NCBI GenBank assembly: GCA_018857735.1 | Contig: JABMCL010000191.1 | Location: forward strand, 110,001 to 174,000 | Direction of reading: 5' to 3' | Source: Alviniconcha marisindica | Lineage: Eukaryota > Mollusca > Gastropoda > Provannidae | DNA: 64,000 nucleotides | Shown here: positions 47,401 through 58,559 of the stretch, piece by piece | Position numbering within the stretch: the stretch's first letter is position 1 | Layout of the letters: every line of letters begins with the position of its first letter | Program-made: the position numbers and the translations under genes | Notes under the pieces: model-generated | What the model was told of the DNA's origin: nothing | Databases searched by the model: none | Seen by the model: only the letters and a program-made list of their open reading frames with translations

Positions 47401-48026
47401 TTGAAACAGAATGGGGCTTAGAGTACTTGAAACAGCAAGTTTTTGTTCTTTCCTGTGTTTACTTTGAAACAGAATGAGGCCCAGAGCACTTACGTGAAAT
47501 CCGCAATCTTTGTTCTTTCATGCGTTTACTTTGAAACAGAATGAGGCCCACAGCACATGTGTGAAATCAGCAGTTTTTGTTCTGACGCTCACTGATACAC
47601 TCGTGTAAACTCAGCAATTTTGCTCTTTCATGTGTGTACTCTGAAACAGAATAAGGCCCACTGACACACTTGTGTGAAATCAGCAATTTTTGTTCTTTCA
47701 TGTGTGCACTCTGTAACAGAATGAGGCCCAGAGCACTTTTGTGGACTCAGAAAACAAATTGGGTTAGTAGTACTTGATAGACATCCCACACATGTCTCTT
47801 GGAAGTGATGTTTCAAAAAGGGTTCCCCGCAGATATTTACAGTACACTCTGGAGCCATGGCAGTCTTTTCTCATGCACTGTTGAATTGTTGCGTGTTTGT
47901 TTCTTGGCTGTTGCAGTGGCAATTGACTTGATTGTTCAGCACATTCAGGAGCTGATGCGACCAAATCGGCAAAACTTCAAACGGCAACGCTACAATTCAG
48001 ATTCAATTGTGGGACGGCCTCACTGA
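39658..48026 (+). CDS. UCK: Uridine-cytidine kinase (pyrimidine salvage), complete, with possible mitochondrial presequence
   Basis: Seven exons: 39658-39852, 41176-41335, 42227-42323, 43758-43900, 45737-45834, 46567-46615 and 47917-48026. They form one frame of 283 codons. It phosphorylates uridine and cytidine to UMP and CMP using ATP (EC 2.7.1.48 family). Visible motifs: Walker [10 protein letters not shown], split by intron 1 after GK; SQDSFYR with the catalytic Asp; [18 protein letters not shown] in the nucleoside pocket; [27 protein letters not shown]; the Arg-rich lid [40 protein letters not shown]; and the C-terminal RPH typical of animal UCK1/UCK2. Starting at M30 (39745, context AAGATGG) gives 254 residues, near the about 261-277 of vertebrate UCK2/UCK1. 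Starting at M1 adds a 29-residue Arg-rich, acid-free leader. UCK1 versus UCK2 is not assigned. A minisatellite lies in introns 2, 4 and 6. Confidence 0.96.
40950..41062. repeat. (CT)n and poly(G) runs in intron 1 of the kinase gene
   Basis: A CT run at about 40945-40966 and a G homopolymer at about 41048-41064. The rest of intron 1 (39853-41175) shows no array. Confidence 0.85.
41402..41460. repeat. (CA)n microsatellite
   Basis: About 57 bases of pure CA, followed by interrupted CA to about 41560, in intron 2 of the kinase gene. Confidence 0.95.
41640..42215. repeat. Minisatellite, about 65-75-bp unit, about 6 copies, abutting kinase exon 3
   Basis: The unit is CCTCATGTTGGGTTCCAAAG, CTGCTCTGACTTACC, then TTTAGAGTTTGTGCTTAAG and ATGTATGTGTACA. 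The last partial unit ends about 30 bases before the exon 3 acceptor. On the minus strand units read CTAAAG|GTAAGTCAG, a strong donor-like motif. Confidence 0.88.
44590..44955. repeat. Minisatellite, about 48-bp unit, about 6-7 copies
   Basis: The unit is GTGTAGTGTGACTGGTGTTTG followed by GGTAGTGTGATGTCACTGATG, with TTGAA spacers. It lies in intron 4 of the kinase gene; decayed relatives extend upstream to about 44200. Confidence 0.88.
46740..47740 (+). repeat. Minisatellite, 58- and 63-bp units, 12 near-identical copies plus decayed tail
   Basis: The unit is AAACAGAATGGGGCTTAGAG, TACTTGAAACAGCAAG, then TTTTTGTTCTTTCCTGTGTTAG, with or without an extra five bases. Copies between about 46750 and 47460 are almost identical; those from 47460 to 47740 are diverged. 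Each unit ends in a pyrimidine-rich stretch and TTAG that looks like a 3' splice site. It is in the last intron of the kinase gene. Confidence 0.93.
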
Positions 48027-49100
48027 TAGGATAGGGTAGTGACTTTCACTTCACATGTAAAAAAATGTGTCCAGTGTTAGGAAAAAAGCCACATGATTGA
48101 ACAGGCCTAAAAATTCCCAGAAACTTTCCACTGGTCCGGGGGTCCAGTGAATCATAAAGGTTACTGGTCCCCCATGCATTTTACTAGTCTTCAAAAGTGA
48201 TTGAACTACCGTTGAAAGAGAGAGAGACTAGAAACAGATGGAGACTGTTTTAATAACCCTTTTTTTGTGTTCTCATAGCTTGAGTGGTGTGTTTGATTTA
48301 GTCATGTAAGACAGTCATTTCCCTTTGCTCATTATGTATCCATAGGGGTCTGGGCCATGGAAAGACACATCTTTGTCTCTGTGGTATGGGCTGAGAAAGA
48401 CATGACATTTCTCATAGGAATTACTGGTCCAGCGGACCAGTGGAAGGGAGAGTTCTACTGGTCCACTGGCAGTCTTAGTGGTCACAGACCACCGGACCGG
48501 TGGGAATTTCAGGCCCTGTAGCAGACTGCAGGCCGTGGGTTCTTTGAGAGGCGGGGAGGGGGGAGTATGCTGTACTTGTATCTTTGACATGGTCAGTGAC
48601 AGCAGCTTGTCAAATTTGGCCTTATGTTTGCATTTATTTGAACGCATGTCAGAGAAGCATAGCTTGAAAATTCTGCCATTGCTAAAGGATCCTTGGCTCA
48701 GTCAAGGATACTAAGTTTATTGACATGAGATTTTGTGATACCATTTTCACCATGATGGGTCAAAGGCAAAATAAGCCAAATGTTTACGCTGGTCTTTATA
48801 AGCAGGGGCATTATATTTTCCAGAAAGCAACCAAAAAAATGTATACAGTTACAGCTGATGATGTACAGTAATTTGTTTTTTATTCTGTGTTATGCTGCCC
48901 AATGATTGACATGCCCTCTGTAAATAATTCATACAAAAAATCTGCGGACATGTGTTTGTGTGGTTCCAGAGCCATAGCAGAGGGTTGGTTGGATGTAGAT
49001 GTTTTGCTGCTTGGTGGTTGAAAGTGCGTGTTGACTGACTGTGACTGACAAAGGAATAAAGAGTTAAAACATCAGTTGCTAATAATCTCCTTCGTAGTGA
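48027..49100 (+). other. 3' UTR/flank of the uridine-cytidine kinase gene
   Basis: A canonical AATAAA occurs at 49055-49060, about 1.03 kb past the stop, in the context GGAATAAAGAG. A hAT-like element at 48098-48520 would fall inside this 3' UTR. Confidence 0.45.
48098..48520. mobile_element. Degenerate hAT-like non-autonomous element with inverted ends
   Basis: The left end CAGGCCTAAAAATTCCC followed by CCACTGGTCCGG matches the right end read in reverse complement (CAGGGCCTGAAATTCCC, then ACCGGTCCGGTGG). Ends starting CAGGG are typical of hAT elements. Further CTGGTCC/GGACCAG palindromes lie inside. No clear 8-bp target duplication is visible. Confidence 0.5.
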
Positions 49101-49722
49101 TATGTGCCTACGGGTTATCTGTCAAAACTCTGCATGCATGTCCCCCGAAGGGAGGCTGAAGATGTCTGATTTCTTCCCCACCCTGTCTAAAATCTCAGGC
49201 AGTCATTTGATTCCTCTTTCCTGTCACCTCTCTTGTTTTTTTCTGCCTGGTCTTCTCTTTCTTTCTGTCTTGTCATTTTTCTGCGAATGGTCCATTCTCC
49301 AGACAATTCCCAAACATTTTGGGTTCAGATTAGGTTTCTGCTGATCAGCTAGGAGATGATAGTAGGTGCTGTATGCAGCTTGCTGCCATATGGCACTGGT
49401 ATTTGTCCTTATGCATTTACATATATCTTTTAATTTTTTATTGTTGTTTCTGTCCATTCCTTTTTTATATTAAAAAAAAATCTGGTATCGATAAATTAGA
49501 TGGAATGCTCGACAACACCAGCATGTCCTAGCCTTATGCGCTCTTTTAACAGGGGACTAAATTTTGAAGGGACTAAATTTTCAAATCTGTGTGTTTGGTA
49601 TTTGTGTATGTATATTTTGTTTTATGTTTGTGTAGAAACTGGTTTTGTGGATGATCTGAGAAAGGGTTTATATATAATATACACATATATGAGAGGTTTT
49701 AAAGTGTGCATTTGCTTATGAC

Positions 49723-49790
49723 AGAGTTTGATTGTCCTGAGGTGATCCTGTGCAGTTGACAGGATGTTAAAATCCAATTACTAACAAACT
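49723..49790. repeat. Dispersed repeat fragment shared with 7794-7860
   Basis: CCTGAGGTGATCCTGTGCAG, then TTGACAGGATGTTAAA. It pairs with the copy in the intron of TRAF gene 1. Confidence 0.55.
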
Positions 49791-50029
49791 GCATGCATGT
49801 GCATGTATGTATGCTCTGGTTGAAAGTCTGGATCAGTGGATGCTGCCCTAATTGCCTGTGTGAGTCAAGAATCTCAGGGCAACTGAGAAGGAAAGCTCTG
49901 TCTTTGATTTTGTTTTTCCACCCCATGGATTGGTACATGAATGGTAATAGAAAAACAGTACCAGGCAAGCTTGTCTGAGAGGAAAAAGTGGTGAATGTTG
50001 TCCATTATAACCAAATTTGCTTCTTTTAT

Positions 50030-50560
50030 CAGAGTTGTGCAGTTAGGTTTTTTCCTTGTGGCAAAGTTGTTCAGTGTTGTGACTTATGTTTGTTCCTTGT
50101 AGCAGTCGTTTAGCGTTGTTTGTTGCTCATAACAGAGTTGTTCAGTGTTTCGTTTGTTCCTGGTGACAGAGTTGCCAAGTGTTACGTTTGTTCCTTGTCG
50201 CAGTCATTCAGTGTTATTTTGTTCCTCATAGCAGAGTTGTTGAGTGTTTTGTTTGTTCTTGGTAACACCGTTGTCAAGTGTTATGTTTGTTCCTTGTAAC
50301 AGAGTTGTTCAGTATTTAATGTCTGTTCCTTGTAACAGAGTTGTTCAGTAGTTAATGTCTGTTCCTTGTAACAGAGTTGTTCAGTGTTTAGTGTTTGTTT
50401 CTTGTAACAGAGTTGTTCAGTGTTTAGTGTTTGTTCCTTGTAACAGAGTTGTTCAGTGTTTAGTGTTTGTTCCTTGTAACAAAATTGTTCAGTGGTACAT
50501 TTGCGCCTTCTGACAGAGTTGTTCCATGTTATTTTTGTTTCATGTAACAAAGTTGGTCAA
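50030..50560. repeat. Minisatellite, about 36-bp unit, about 14 copies
   Basis: The unit is GTTTGTTCCTTGTAACAGAG followed by TTGTTCAGTGTTTAGT. The 50281-50480 core is highly conserved; the upstream part is degenerate. Confidence 0.92.
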
Positions 50561-53500
50561 CGTTACCATATCATCAGCATACAAAGCCACCCCTTCAGTA
50601 TTATCAGCCTGTGTATTGGCAGAATTATGTAGCTTCATCATGATGAGTAAATACTGCTGCATGAGTGCTGATAACGCAGACAAGATATGAAGTGTTTAAC
50701 TTGCAACTCAAAATGCAAAAGTTTAACCTGCAACTCAAAACACAAATGGACAAAACATCACATACACTGACAGGACTGGTTGGAACAGCTCATGCAGCTG
50801 TTGTGGCTTATGAAGGGAGGGCAACCAGAATTTCACGCAAGCAACAAGGAAAGAGCTGAAAATGTGGTGATTGTGCTTCATGTACAACACGCATCCCAAA
50901 TTGCTGTAGGTTGCAATGCTAAGTTTAGCTGGGACGCATATGTGGGAGTTGTCCTGGTGTATGTTGAATGTAGATTATATATGTTTGTGTCGATTATGTA
51001 TCTGTAAGCTTGGGGGAAGAGGTAACTGGATATAGAAATGTCCACTGTTGTGAGTATGATTATTATTAGATATACAGTGACTATCTGTAATTACATGCAG
51101 CAGTTATTCAACTTCATGAACAGATGGTCCTTTGCCAAGATGACAACTGTGAAGTCAGAAGACTTTTATTAGTTTGTTTTGCGCTGATTTGTTTCAGAAT
51201 GTCTCACCATCTGCATGTGTTTTAACAAATTAATGTGCGTGTACATGTTCAAGAATACAATGGATGAATGGGAAAATTAGCTAGAGCAACAGGCATGATG
51301 CTCAAATGTCTGCTGCAGCAGTCGGGTTCGCTAGTTATTTCCTGGATTTTAACATCCCAGGGTCGCCTCCGGTCAACAGTAGTGAGGTATGCAGAACACA
51401 AACATGAAAAGTTGAGTGTGTTTTGAAGAGCACACGCATGCATGCACATACACGTGCACCCAAGCCCTGTACTCCCAAAGTTACTGTTGAAAACTGCTCT
51501 CTCTCTCCCTGTCGGGCGTATGTTTTTTGACGGCATTGTCATTGCTATTTTACACTCTGTTCTAGTCAAAAATGAAACAGACCATCTTCATTCATTTAAA
51601 GATCTGCTTGGTTTTATTTCAGTGAAATTTTCTGTTTAATATGAAACTTTCATAGAATTCCCAAACACCAAAATGCATTTTTTAGCACCCCACCCTCATC
51701 TTTTCTCTTATGTTTACATATACATGTAAACTAACATGTCTCTCCAGGAAGAATGTTCAGAGTTGGGCACTTGATTTGAAAATGGGCACAGCAATAGATT
51801 TAAACTTTCACACATGATTTTTTGTTTCTTACTCTAATTTCTAAAGAAGGTTTAACATTTTAATTGGGGGAGGAAGGGGAGGGGGTTCTGTTGTTTGTTT
51901 TGTTGTTTACTGATCACCCTGACAACAACCCCCACAGCTGATTGGGAATGAAATGTCCATTGATCCATTTTTAGGAGTGTGTAACTGACAGCTGTCTTCC
52001 CACCCTTAGAAGCATTGTCAAGGCGGAAGAAGTGTACAAATCTTTCACTTTTCCCTGTTGTTGCTTAGCAATATATCTTCAATGTGTAGCTCCCATGCTT
52101 ACAGATTGAGGTGATACCATTCTGTGCTCTTCTTGATTATAACAAATTATTTCTTCATAGAATTACAGTTGCATAAACATATGGCGAGTGTAATTTTGAA
52201 GATTTTTTTTTTTTTCTTTTTTTTTTCTTGTTAGAAGTTGTTGCTTTGGTTTCAAATGCATTGATTTTAATAATCACAATGTTAAAGAATGCCCCCATTT
52301 TAGTTTTTTTCTCCATGTATTCCTTTATTGCTGGAGACATAAGTGAGGTTTGGTTGCTTAGAGTTTGAGTGTGATCTGCTTGGTTGTGGTGACAGTAGCT
52401 GTTGCTGATGCCCTGATGTATGGTCTGCTTCAAAATGCAAAGACTAACACCCTTTGTACAGCTTTCCTAACCTATGGCTCATCATACAAAGAGAGTGTAT
52501 TATTATTGTAGTGTCTTTGCTTTTGAGTGTATGATGTAGGGCATGGTTATGACTTGTCTTCTTTCTGACACAGTGTGATGTGTGTGTGGTGTTTTGCTGT
52601 TGCCAGTGAAGAAGAAAGGAGCAGCGAGTGAGCCAGTTTGATTTTTCAGGGAAGCTGTCTTCACTTTTTTTCTAGTACGCTGTAAGAAGGACTGTGCTAT
52701 CTTGGTATATAGTATCTCTGATAATAATCTTATTGGAGGTCATTTGATTCCATTACTTTCACATCAGCATTTGCTTACAGTTCATTTTATCACTTCAGTA
52801 TAACTACATTACAATTACATATGGGCTTGCAGTGACACCTTTTGTTATTTTTTATGATTCTCAGGCTTTATCAACTAGGTTTGATCATTTTACAACCAAA
52901 TGGGACTTTTTGCTGCCTAATTTCCAACATTTCGGTTATTTAAGGCATGATCCAATGTCCCAGTAATATGTGAATAAATTTGATAAGTATTTCTTGTCTC
53001 TGTACTCAGTACGCTCAAGGTTTGTTTGTGCTTAGCACTTGGTTTGAATTGAAAATGTGGAGAACCTGTTTGAGATTTAATGTGCACATTTTTCACCTCA
53101 AAGTAATAACATTACTAATGGAAAAACCTCACTACATCAGCTGTGGCAGCAAGTGTTTTGTTTGTTTTTACAGAAGAAAAAAAGAACAAAATGTTCGAGA
53201 CATCAGTTGCATCCTCTTGCTTGTTTCATTATCTTTTGCCTTCTTGTCCTCATGAGTGTGTATTTAGTGATTTTGTTTCCGGTTCCTGTTTAGTGACTTG
53301 TGGAACTTGAAGCATCATGTACTGCTTTCTGCTGTCAAATTATTTGTCATTGAGTGTGTTACTTCTTTCAGCTTTTTAATTATTTCCCCTTGAGTGTGTG
53401 TGTTTCTAAACTGACCAGCGAATATTTTCCCCATCTTGTAAATGAGGATACGTGTTGTTGTTTTTCAGGACTATTTGCAAAGGAATGAATGAGCTGGGAG

Positions 53501-54253
53501 GGGGGGGGGGGGGGGGGGGGGGAGATGATGATGAGAAGTGGTTTGTTTGTTTGTTTGTTTGATGCTTTGCAGTTTGCTTTTGTGGTTGCTGTTTTGTTTT
53601 TGTTTACCTTTGTACATAACATTACAAATACAGTGATGAAGTATGATTTTGTGTTGTTTCTTCTTGTAAAGGTAACAAAATATATATATATATAAATCAT
53701 TTTTTATTTTGGGGGCAGATTCAATCATATTTCTCCCAATCTCCATCTTCCCTGGTTAAGATAATTGTGCAAGAGTGGTATTAATATGTATTTGTGATGC
53801 CCTGCATTTTTCAGTTCATTGAGAAAACCAAAACATTTAACACAATGGTGTGTTACTTTTTTTATTTACTCTACAACACTAGTCATTTCAGTACAAGCAA
53901 AATGGTGGTCTATGCTCAGTCAAAATATAACCCCATAGACTTCCAAGTATTAAATATGGTGTTGGGCACATGAGCAAAGGAAATGACTGACATCAAGTGA
54001 GCTTTTCTGCCTAAAAAAACAAAAAACAAATCTATTTTCAGAGTGTGAAAGCCTAAAATCCCTAAAAGTTTGGTGTGTTGTAATTCCTCAGTCAGTTTCA
54101 GTTATAAGATCCTACAATTTTGGTGTGTTTGGAAGGGAATTTGAAGAGATATCAGATGGTTTGCTCAATTATAAGTATTGAGATAGAAGAAAAAAATATT
54201 CTTTATTGCACTGATGCTTGACTTGATTTCATATAAAAATCATAAAGCTGCAT

Positions 54254-54255
<2 letters not shown>
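50561..54255. other. Intergenic stretch without recognisable gene
   Basis: AT-rich sequence with T-runs (about 52201-52230), a G-run (about 53501-53521) and a short (GTTT)n. No exon-like frame and no extended tandem array is seen. Confidence 0.45.

Positions 54256-54256
<1 letters not shown>

Positions 54257-54350
<94 letters not shown>
54257..54350. repeat. (CT)n-(CA)n compound microsatellite
   Basis: About 60 bases of CT are followed directly by about 30 of CA. Confidence 0.95.
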
Positions 54351-54351
<1 letters not shown>

Positions 54352-54867
54352 TTAACAAACCTACATGACATGTAAAAAATAGACACTTGGTCAGTATTCA
54401 AAAAGTATAAAAATGCACCAGGTCAAAGTTATTGCACACACAGAGCAACTTGCAGTCAGACAAAAAAAGAGTACATAAATCACACAAAAAGAAACTATGC
54501 GCAAATACCTGGCCTGTAACATCAAAATACATGTGAAGGCGTTTTCTGCATTGACTCCACCTGATTACTATTTGAAAATAAATAATGGGGTGCTTTTAAA
54601 ACTAACTTCGTGACTTGAAGGTTGTGATTCGAACGGGGGGGGGGGGGGGTTTTTTTTTTCATTTTCTTTTTTCTCCTCCCTCTTTTTCTGTCAGTTGGAG
54701 AAATGCCGGCCTGTTCAGATAGACGATGTTTTGACACGGGTAGCTCCTTTAAAGCCGGGCAATCATGACATAGGTAGCCTGTGCAACCCATGGATTCATT
54801 GGAGGAGGAGGAGGATCACTTTTATATAGCACTATTCTCCGCTCTTGAGCAGACTCTCTTGAGGAGT

Positions 54868-55047
54868 GTCGATGATGATGAAGTGATGCTTAATGTCCTC
54901 AGGTGTCAGTTGACATATTAGGGACAAGTTGTGACCAATGCCGAAGCACGGTTCAATAATTCTTTACGTCCACGGAAACCAGAAGACTCGTTAGGACGGA
55001 CAGCCCAGGACGGCCACCTCGACTCTCACACAGCTCCTGAACTATGA
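54868..55047 (+). repeat. SINE-like dispersed element (copy 2)
   Basis: The same order as 13060-13237: GATGATGATGAAGTGATGC, TCAGTTGACATATTAGGGAC, GAAGCACGGTTCAATAATTC, TTTACGTCCACGGAAACC, GGACGGCCACCTCGACTC, CACACAGCTCCTGAACTATG. Confidence 0.85.
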
Positions 55048-55516
55048 TTGAGGAGTGTCCGTGTTTAAAGCCGTTAAATATACTTTTTTTTAAGATGGGT
55101 GATGGAGGGGGGGGGGGGGAGAGTAATCACTTCCCTTTTTCTAAATGGATGGGTGTTTTTTTCTTCCCCCTAATATGAACGCTTGTTGTGTGCTTCATCT
55201 CATGTGTTAACAATATGTAGCCAATACATTTTCCCTGCTTCTTATCATATTTGGTGAGTGAACACGTCTGCTAAATTCTGCAAAATGGAGAGAGAGAGAA
55301 GAAAAGAAAAAAAGATATAAAAAAAAAATGCTGCTCTGTTCTTGACAATAAGTCGTAGAAAGAGCTATGAACAGGTAGTTTCCCCATGCACTGAATGTGT
55401 GAAATGTGTCGCTTTCTGGTAAAACTTCAGCGTCAGTGTTTTGTAACAGCTGAGCGAGCACGGGTGCTACTATTATATGCGTTGCATAACATTTCGTGCT
55501 TGAACTTGGACCTCTG

Positions 55517-55795
55517 TTACATCAGTTCCAAGTCTGACATGATATTCTTGACCCGTTTGACCACAGTTTTGGCTGTCGCCTCGCTTTCACTGTTGGCAGC
55601 AATGGCGTCACTTCGTCCAAAATGTTTCCCACTGGATTCCTTCTGCTGGAAATCCCGAGAAAAACTCTGCTCCGTGAATTTGTTTTCCATCGCCGCCTTC
55701 TTGGGAGGCTCTTCTGAAGCTGACGGGAGTCTGAATCGTGGACGGTGGTCCGTTCCTGTCGAATGGTTGTGCAATGATGGCGGTGGTGACGCCAT
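55517..55795 (-). CDS. Small single-exon protein candidate, 92 codons, function unknown
   Basis: The ATG at 55795 has A at -3 and G at +4; the frame runs 92 codons to TAA. The composition is protein-like and not repeat-derived: basic and Ser/Glu-rich, with a proline-containing N-terminus (MASPPPSLHNHSTG), a central KKAAMENKFTEQSFSRDF and an Ala/Thr/Val-rich C-terminus ending KRVKNIMSDLELM that could form a short helix. There is no signal peptide, membrane segment or cysteine cluster. The local GC content is higher than the flanks. AATAAA on the minus strand near 54200 could serve as a poly(A) signal, but this is weak. It could also be the last exon of a longer gene. I do not recognise the family. 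Confidence 0.5.
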   Translation of the reverse strand: MASPPPSLHNHSTGTDHRPRFRLPSASEEPPKKAAMENKFTEQSFSRDFQQKESSGKHFGRSDAIAANSESEATAKTVVKRVKNIMSDLELM

Positions 55796-56120
55796 CGTGA
55801 AAGTGATGGCCGGGCGGGAGCGCTCAGATCTGTGGAATGCTCCAGAGAAGTTCCTCCTTATTAGATTGACCTAAAACTGATAAAACAGAAAACACAAAAC
55901 TGCCTCTTAATTCAGTCGTGGATTTTGTAAGACTGTTGATTGATTGATCGTTTTTATATCGCGCTAGGAAAGATGCACTCTGTCTGACTGTGACGTAATG
56001 CTGTCGAACTGCATTGAGACTAAAGAAGTGTTGAGACGTCATGTAATTGGTCTGAGGATGCGTCATGCAATGGGGGGAGAACAAAAACACCAAATGCTGT
56101 GGACACTGACGAAAAACTAG

Positions 56121-56123
<3 letters not shown>

Positions 56124-56180
<57 letters not shown>

Positions 56181-56181
56181 T
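56124..56181. repeat. (CA)n microsatellite
   Basis: A nearly pure CA run of about 57 bases. Confidence 0.95.
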
Positions 56182-56339
56182 CACCGTGTTCTACTTGGTA
56201 AAACTAATTTGTAAATGCGGCAAATGAAACTTGATAATGTACGCCCTGAGCGCAAACATGATACATATTAACCTAAATATGACATTCTATACACATGTAG
56301 AGCATAGTCCTACCAAAACAACTTACATAAAGTATTATA

Positions 56340-56362
56340 CAAAAAAAAAAAAAAAAGCGCTA

Positions 56363-56413
<51 letters not shown>
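56340..56413. repeat. Poly(A) run followed by (CA)n
   Basis: About 17 A residues, then GCGCTACAAA and a CA run of about 44 bases. Confidence 0.9.
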
Positions 56414-56414
<1 letters not shown>

Positions 56415-56753
56415 GACTGTAGCAGAAACTGGGTACTATTAGTTTGGATGAAAATACTGTGAGAAGAGGAAGGTTTTCAGTTTGGCTTTAAAAGATGACA
56501 GGGTTGAACAGTGTCAAAGGTTTTGTGGGAGTGAATTCCAAATGTGGGGTCTAAAGCAACAGAAGGTGCGAAAGCCATCAGTCTTGCGTTTGTATTGTTG
56601 GATTTCCAGCATGCGTGTGTCAGAAGAAACATACACTTGGAAACAAACCAGAACGCAGAAAATTAGTGTCCGTGTCTTACCGGCCTGTCTCCTTGTGTGT
56701 TGTGAGGGTGGGTGGGGTATGTGTGGGTGGCGGTGGTGTGTGGGTGATGTACG

Positions 56754-56754
<1 letters not shown>

Positions 56755-56835
<81 letters not shown>
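56755..56835. repeat. (CT)n microsatellite
   Basis: About 80 bases of uninterrupted CT. Confidence 0.95.
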
Positions 56836-56840
<5 letters not shown>

Positions 56841-57571
56841 TTTGTGTATGTGGGGTCAGGGGGGCGTGTCTGTGAACGTGGCATACGTGTGTGTGTGTGT
56901 GTGTGAACAGTCCAATCAGTGAAACACTTGACCACCCCAGTTCCCCATGTGTTTACTCCAGACGAACACAGGTAGTTGACTGTTGACTGGGTTGAGGACA
57001 TATTTTTTCAGTGTGGGGCACTGCGTATAACAGTGTACTGGCCTTTCAAAGTTTTAGGAAGACTCCAACGCTGGATCGTCATCTGAATGACTTTCCTTTC
57101 TGATCGATAACCGACATTGTCAAACCAAACGGAGGGAGAACCGCTTGAGATCCAGTCCGTTCACCGCACAAAGAACTGAAAACGAACGGACTGACGAATG
57201 AATTGCACGTACAACAAAACTCAATCAATATTGCATAACTGCTTTGTTTTTCTACTGGAAAAGATCAATCAGACCAGTAGCCTATAAATATGTGCCTATA
57301 GTGTAAACCAGAAGCAATGAACAAAGAAGTAGCGACATAAGTAGCGGAACAAATCCACATGGCACTTCAAGTGATGGACATAAACTGTATTCACTGCGAG
57401 GGATTTTTTTAATATTTTTGTTGTCAGTCTACCTAGCAAAACTAATAGCAAAGACTTGAAGTCACACAATAGCCTACAAGATTTGTCACTGTGGTTGCCG
57501 GTTGCAACCTACAATATTCGTCCTCTTTGTGGTAGTTGTACGGTCATATTATCTATTATTAATTTTCGAAA

Positions 57572-57597
57572 CATCTCTCTCTCTCTCTCTCTCTCTC

Positions 57598-57650
<53 letters not shown>
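57572..57650. repeat. (CT)n microsatellite
   Basis: A CT run with one TTTTC interruption. Confidence 0.95.
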
Positions 57651-57651
<1 letters not shown>

Positions 57652-57897
57652 ACTCGTTTCCAATAGAACCCGACAGTGTCGAAAGACATAAAACGAATGA
57701 GGCAATAATCACCACGCAAAACGTCATGTAATGGACGGCGGAAGTCTGATGGGCGTTTGCATGGCGGGCACTGAGAAATGTTTGCAATCAACTTGGACCC
57801 ACGATACCATAATGGGCCGACTGCGTTAACCGTGTTCCCGTGTCTGAGCTTCGTTCAAAGCCCACTGTATATATATAGCCATGATTTTTTTTGTAGC

Positions 57898-58082
57898 GGG
57901 CATAGTTCAGGAGCTGTGTGAGAGTCGAGGTGGCCGTCCTGGGCTGTCCGTCCTAACGAGCCGTCTGGTTTCCGTGGACGTAAAGAATTATTGAACCGTG
58001 CTTCGGCATTGGTCACAACTTGTCCCTAATATGTCAACTGACATCTGAGGACATTAAGCATCACTTCATCATCATCATCATC
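57898..58082 (-). repeat. SINE-like dispersed element (copy 3, inverted)
   Basis: Inverted relative to copies 1 and 2: TTCAGGAGCTGTGTGAGAG, GAGGTGGCCGTCCTGGGC, TTTCCGTGGACGTAAAG, GCTTCGGCATTGGTCAC, CTAATATGTCAACTGACA, then CATCACTTCATCATCATC. The ATC-repeat end would be a 3' tail. Despite more than 40 kb between them, copies 2 and 3 are almost identical. Confidence 0.85.
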
Positions 58083-58319
58083 TTGTAGCGGGTATCAGCT
58101 GCGATTCAGCTGAGCACGCGCCCACTCCCTAAAATATCCAATAAACAATATACTGGCTGGTCAGTAATGGTATGGCTATGAAAACACCTGGATGTCACGA
58201 GTTCATAAACTGGTGACATTCTCCACGACTGTTTAAAGAGAGAAATGAACATTGCACAAAAGCGGAAAGTGTCTACAACATTAACGATTATTTTCACTCT
58301 TGTGTGTTTGATGAGAACA

Positions 58320-58320
<1 letters not shown>

Positions 58321-58382
<62 letters not shown>

Positions 58383-58423
58383 CCCTGATTCCCAATCGTT
58401 GCTCGTAAAACCGATTACACTAG

Positions 58424-58497
<74 letters not shown>
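58321..58497. repeat. Two (CT)n microsatellites around a short unique spacer
   Basis: CT runs at about 58323-58380 and 58425-58496. Confidence 0.95.
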
Positions 58498-58498
<1 letters not shown>

Positions 58499-58559
58499 CA
58501 GTATTGCACACGCCAGGGTCAAATAAATGTCACCAGTAATAGCTCGACTTTTCTATTTG

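Noticed and set aside
56755..58500. Ser-Leu or Arg-Glu repeat proteins
   Set aside because: Pure (CT)n/(GA)n microsatellites translated in frame; no support for expression.
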